A DNA stretch of 64,000 bases from Planosporangium flavigriseum. Its GTDB lineage: Bacteria; Actinomycetota; Actinomycetes; Mycobacteriales; Micromonosporaceae. A model generated the notes under the pieces. The model was not told where the DNA came from and did not search any database. It saw nothing but the letters and a program-made list of their open reading frames with translations. Below are positions 61,244 through 64,000 of this stretch, one piece after another. The stretch is taken from assembly GCF_011947225.1 (NCBI RefSeq), contig NZ_JAATVW010000005.1:124001-188000 (forward strand), given 5' to 3'. The translations under genes and the position numbers were made by a program. How positions within the stretch are numbered: position 1 is the stretch's first letter; each line of letters opens with the position of its first letter.

Positions 61244-61400
61244 TAGTTACGCCTCGTTACGAACCTTTGTACGGTTTGCACTTTCCGTGGTGAAAAGGGA
61301 AGAAAGATCTGGCGTTGAGGATCGCCAATCTTCGCTTCCATGTGCGATGGTGTAAGCCGCAAACCGCGCGGGTGGGAACCCGTCTTGCAGTGGAGGATTT
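61244..61400 (+). promoter_or_regulatory. Folded 5' leader of pssA (candidate cis-regulatory RNA)
   Basis: A possible promoter is TTACGC-N17-TACGGT (61247-61275). Downstream, CGGTTTGC (61272-61279) pairs with GCAAACCG (61359-61366), enclosing a nested stem GGAAG/CTTCC (61298-61302, 61335-61339) and GAT(c)TGGCG/CGCCAATC (61306-61330). A further CGGGT-GGGA-ACCCG hairpin (61369-61382) sits next to the GGAGG ribosome site near 61392. The stretch is less GC-rich than its surroundings. I could not match it to a known riboswitch class. Confidence 0.45.
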
Positions 61401-62456
61401 TTGGTGCCGAGAGCCCCTTGGCGTCGGCGTCGTACGACGGACAGCCCGCGTCCAGCGGGTCGTGGATGGGCCGGTCGGCTGCGTCGCAGCGGCTCACTGG
61501 CCCGGCAGGTGCTTCTGGTTGGCCGTCCCGGCCGGCGTCGCACCGAGTCGATGTCCGGTGCGACCACGCTGATCTTGCCCGAGCGCCGCGACCTCGAAGC
61601 CGGACAGGCAGGTCAGGTCAGACTGCGCCGCCGTGTGAGGGCGGTTCCAGGCGCTCCCGTCGCCCTGCCGCCGGCAGCCCCTGTCCGCACGTCGACGAGC
61701 CCCGTAGCGTCCACCGCGCCGGTCGCTCAGGCCGCGCCGGTCGACGCCGCCCCAGCTGCCGGACTGGCGATCCCGCTCCTCCCCGGTGAGCCCACGCTGG
61801 CCCGGCGGCTGCGCTTCCTCGCGGTCAACGCCTGCACCGTCAGCAGCCTGCTGCTCGGCATGTCGGCCATCTTCCTGGCGCTCAACGGCGTCAGCGTGAA
61901 GTGGGCGGCCCTGTGCCTCATCGCCTGCGTCGCGTTCGACGGCCTCGACGGGGCGCTGGCCCGCAAGCTGGGCGTCGCGAGCCCGTTCGGCGCCCAGATG
62001 GACTCGCTCGCCGACATGTGCTCGTTCGGCATCGCGGCGCCCGTCGTCGTGTACGCCTGGCTCGCCGGTGCGGCGCCTGCCTGGTTAGCGATGCCGGCCT
62101 GCGCGATGGTCGCCGTGTGCGCCGCGATCCGGCTCGCCCGGTTCAACGTCTCGCCCAAGGACGGCAGATTCTTCTGCGGGGTGCCGACGACCATGGTCGC
62201 CGCCGTGCTCGCCCTGGGCACGCTCATCGAGCCGGCGATCCCGGCGGAGGCGCGGGTCGCGGCGGTTGCCGTGCTCGCCCTGGCGATGGTGTCGAGTTTC
62301 CCGTACGCGAAGATCGCCCGTCTGCTGCGGCTCCCCCCGTGGCTACTGGTCCTGCCGGCGGTGAGCGCCTTGATCGACTACCGGCTGACGTTCGCCAGCG
62401 TCGTGGTGGCGTACCTGGTCAGCGGCCCGCTCGTGTGGCTGCGCCAGCGCGCCTAG
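61401..62456 (+). CDS. pssA: CDP-diacylglycerol-serine O-phosphatidyltransferase
   Basis: Makes phosphatidylserine from CDP-diacylglycerol and serine in the membrane. The CDP-alcohol phosphotransferase motif is complete: DGLDGALARKLGVASPF then GAQMDSLAD (pattern D-x2-DG-x2-AR-x8-G-x3-D-x3-D). About eight hydrophobic helices follow residue 140. From GTG 61401 (GGAGG eight bases upstream) it has 351 aa with a ~130-residue basic then Ala/Pro-rich N-terminus. ATG 61551, with no ribosome site, would give 301 aa. Convergent with psd, the next enzyme of the pathway. Confidence 0.93.
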   Translation: MVPRAPWRRRRTTDSPRPAGRGWAGRLRRSGSLARQVLLVGRPGRRRTESMSGATTLILPERRDLEAGQAGQVRLRRRVRAVPGAPVALPPAAPVRTSTSPVASTAPVAQAAPVDAAPAAGLAIPLLPGEPTLARRLRFLAVNACTVSSLLLGMSAIFLALNGVSVKWAALCLIACVAFDGLDGALARKLGVASPFGAQMDSLADMCSFGIAAPVVVYAWLAGAAPAWLAMPACAMVAVCAAIRLARFNVSPKDGRFFCGVPTTMVAAVLALGTLIEPAIPAEARVAAVAVLALAMVSSFPYAKIARLLRLPPWLLVLPAVSALIDYRLTFASVVVAYLVSGPLVWLRQRA

Positions 62457-62458
62457 CA

Positions 62459-62514
62459 CGGAACGTAAAAGAGCGGCCCCCACCAACTGGTGGGGGCCGC
62501 TCTTTTACGTTCCG
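62459..62514. terminator. 26-bp bidirectional terminator between pssA and psd
   Basis: Arms 62459-62484 and 62489-62514 are perfectly complementary around AACT. Each arm contains AAAAGAG or CTCTTTT near the base, so both transcripts gain U residues. It begins three bases after the pssA stop and ends seven bases from the psd stop. Confidence 0.95.
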
Positions 62515-62520
62515 GGAGAG

Positions 62521-63771
62521 TTACCGCCAGCGGGCGATCACGGTGACGCCGCCGACCACCCGGTCACCGGGGGCGACCTCGGGGGTGGCCCGGTCGGCGG
62601 GCAGGTAGACGTCGGTCCGCGAGCCGAACCGGATCAGCCCGAACCGCTCGCCGCGGGCCAGTACCGATCCGACGGGCGCGCGCTGCACGATGCGCCGCGC
62701 GATGAGGCCCGTCCGCTGGGCCACCACGACCTGCCCGTACGCGCTGTCGAGCAGGGTGTACGCCGCCACGTTGTGCTCGGCGGCGGCCTTCATGGCGGCC
62801 GCATACCCGCCGTCCTCGACGAAGTGCTCGACCACCCGGCCGGCGACCGGCGAGCGGTTGACGTGCACGTCCAGCACGGACAGGAAGACGGCGATCCGCA
62901 GGAACTCGCCGTCTCCGAATCGCTCGTCGCGCAGGCGCTCCACCGAGAGCACCTTGCCGTCGCTCGCTGCCACGACCGCCTTCGGGTCGTCGGGGGTGTC
63001 GCGCTGCGGGTCCCGGAAGAACGCGGCGACCGGCGCCGCCGCCAGGGCGGGCACCATCCACAGCTTGGACTTGGGCCGGGCGGCCTTGGTCAACGCCGCC
63101 AGGCCGAGCGCGATACCCGCCGCGGCGATGCCGTTGGAGTCGATGTTCATACCGCGGGTCAGCGAAACGCTGGACGGCCGGTACGCCGGGAGGATCCGCT
63201 CGACCACGGCCTGGTCGGCGGCGGTGTAGCGGAGCCGGTGTACGCGTACCGGAGGCACGTTGCGCAGCACCAGGTCGCTGCCGACCCCGTACAGCGCCGC
63301 CTGGCGCTCGATCTCGTCGACCGCACCGTTGGGGAGGGTCGTGGCCGGCACGACCAGGGACAGCACGCCGCCCGAGTTCATCGCCTTGATCAGCTCATCG
63401 AGGCGGGAACGGGTCTCCTCGGCGGTGCCCGACAGCGCCTCGGCCAGGATCACGACGTCGGCCGGGTCGGCCTCGTCGAGGGACTCCGCCACCTGTACCC
63501 GGTCCTCCACCCATCGGCCCTGGCCGGCGAGGTGGGTGCGGAGCGCGGCAGCGGCGTCCTGGTCGGGCGCCACCACGGTGAGCTTGTCGTCCGGCAGCAG
63601 TGCGTCGATGGCGGCCGCGAGAGTCGTCGAGCCGGCGTCGGCGCCGACCAGCAACCCCGTCTTGGGGCCGCCGTGGCGGGCCAGTTCGGCGGCGAGCACC
63701 CGGGCGGCGCGCGGCCCGATCTGCACCGGGCGCCGGAACCCGCCGGACACGGGAAGTGCTGGGAACTGCGT
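62521..63771 (-). CDS. psd: Phosphatidylserine decarboxylase with N-terminal methyltransferase-like domain
   Basis: 416 aa from TTG 63771, which follows CAGGAG. The C-terminal ~190 residues are a type II (archaeal-type) decarboxylase: AAFFRDPQRDTP, VFLSVLDVHVNRSPVAGRV, and the self-cleavage motif FGSRTDVYLP, where Ser (about 384) becomes the pyruvoyl group. The first ~200 residues look like a Rossmann methyltransferase fold (KTGLLVGADAGSTTLAAAID) without a clear SAM motif. It converts phosphatidylserine to phosphatidylethanolamine. An ATG 27 codons upstream would include a leader hairpin and is rejected. Confidence 0.88.
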   Translation of the reverse strand, partial: TQFPALPVSGGFRRPVQIGPRAARVLAAELARHGGPKTGLLVGADAGSTTLAAAIDALLPDDKLTVVAPDQDAAAALRTHLAGQGRWVEDRVQVAESLDEADPADVVILAEALSGTAEETRSRLDELIKAMNSGGVLSLVVPATTLPNGAVDEIERQAALYGVGSDLVLRNVPPVRVHRLRYTAADQAVVERILPAYRPSSVSLTRGMNIDSNGIAAAGIALGLAALTKAARPKSKLWMVPALAAAPVAAFFRDPQRDTPDDPKAVVAASDGKVLSVERLRDERFGDGEFLRIAVFLSVLDVHVNRSPVAGRVVEHFVEDGGYAAAMKAAAEHNVAAYTLLDSAYGQVVVAQRTGLIARRIVQRAPVGSVLARGERFGLIRFGSRTDVYLPADRATPEVAPGDRVVGGVTVIARWR

Positions 63772-63797
63772 CAAAGTCGGCTCCTGAAGTGTTACGG

Positions 63798-63830
63798 ACC
63801 GATCCGCACCCGCGACGGGTGCGGATCGGT
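63798..63830 (-). promoter_or_regulatory. Perfect hairpin in the psd 5' leader
   Basis: ACCGATCCGCACCCG and CGGGTGCGGATCGGT (15 bp) pair around three bases, 27 nt before the psd start on the minus strand. A possible -10 TATGCT lies further upstream near 63855. It could be the terminator of the preceding minus-strand gene (stop at 63894) or a psd leader structure. Confidence 0.65.
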
Positions 63831-63893
63831 GCGTGGTTCGCCGGCCAAGCATATTCGTCCGAACGGCTGGGTGCCGTGTATCCGGCGGTCGGC

Positions 63894-64000
63894 TCAGACG
63901 TCCGGACCGTCCTCGTCCGGTGTCGTCGCGCTGTCCGCGCGCGTCTTGCGGCCGGCGTCGGAGCGTAGGGCCCCGACCAGGCCCAGCACGCCGAAGATGA
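63894..64000 (-). CDS. C-terminal end of an unidentified gene (partial)
   Basis: On the minus strand the last 34 codons of a frame entering from beyond the window read IFGVLGLVGALRSDAGRKTR then ADSATTPDEDGPDV and stop. A hydrophobic start followed by a charged tail suggests the cytoplasmic end of a membrane protein. It lies 122 bp upstream of psd in the same direction. No family can be named from this fragment. Confidence 0.5.
   Translation of the reverse strand, partial: IFGVLGLVGALRSDAGRKTRADSATTPDEDGPDV

Noticed and set aside
61260-61400. Cobalamin or c-di-AMP riboswitch before pssA
   Set aside because: GGTGAAAAGGGAAG and GGGTGGGAACCC resemble fragments of those classes, but the B12 box and the full conserved cores are missing. 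I keep it only as an unassigned structured leader.

Overview
The window is high-GC DNA with dense genes, GTG/TTG starts, 4-nt stop/start overlaps and WhiB- and BldM-type regulators. It is chromosomal DNA of a filamentous actinobacterium. The gene order (str-S10-spc-alpha ribosomal clusters, then rplM-rpsI-glmM-glmS, alr-tsaE-tsaB-rimI-tsaD, groES-groEL, whiD/bldM, guaB-guaB3-GMC oxidase, guaA, pssA/psd) suggests a Micromonosporaceae-like organism; the family assignment is inference from gene order and style. I recognise no rRNA, tRNA, CRISPR array or intact transposon.

Layout. 1-1132: small DUF4190-like membrane proteins, one with a perfect 33-bp tandem repeat. 1133-5857: str operon (rpsL, rpsG, fusA, tuf) with a long structured leader. 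5900-15911: S10 plus spc clusters (rpsJ to rplO), closed by a strong hairpin. 15960-19340: secY, adk, map and a 2TM-type membrane gene interrupted by an in-frame TGA. 19340-23552: infA, rpmJ, rpsM, rpsK, rpsD, rpoA, rplQ, with several GC-rich hairpins between genes. 23573-24445: truA. 24455-30006: an accessory block with a large disordered membrane protein carrying eight 11-residue RRR repeats, an RsmC-like methyltransferase, a half-length ABC-F ATPase, a HemD-winged helix fusion and a lipoprotein. 30095-37497: rplM, rpsI, glmM, an SDR, glmS, acpS and nnr. 37611-43824: lipoprotein, alr, hydrolase, and the t6A genes tsaE, tsaB and tsaD with rimI. A 235-bp relic of an IS200/IS605-type tnpB element lies between rimI and tsaD. 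43850-46500: small genes, ybaK, a THUMP-like methyltransferase and DUF1918. 46683-48940: groES-groEL with two CIRCE operators. 48964-51119: whiD-like and bldM-like developmental regulators and a DUF5319 gene. 51288-58981: guaB, guaB3, GMC oxidoreductase, amt, guaA. 58985-64000: pspC, two paralogous double-NUDIX proteins, pssA with a folded 5' leader, psd, and the end of one further gene.

How it works together. Most of the window is translation machinery (29 ribosomal proteins, EF-G, EF-Tu, IF-1, SecY, methionine aminopeptidase, t6A synthesis, TruA) with RNA polymerase alpha, envelope precursor supply (GlmM, GlmS, Alr), purine nucleotide synthesis (GuaA, GuaB) and phosphatidylethanolamine synthesis (PssA, Psd). 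A recurring control theme is a TANNNT -10 box only 6-7 nt before the start codon, implying leaderless mRNAs for many non-ribosomal genes. The ribosomal operons instead have 100-280-nt structured leaders, and the rpsL and rpsJ leaders share an identical 25-nt hairpin element. The most novel-looking signals are this shared leader element, the unassigned folded leader of pssA, the tnpB relic that now sits at the tsaD ribosome-binding site, the RRRT repeat protein, a 37-residue membrane peptide gene at 43909-44022, and the TGA-interrupted 2TM gene.
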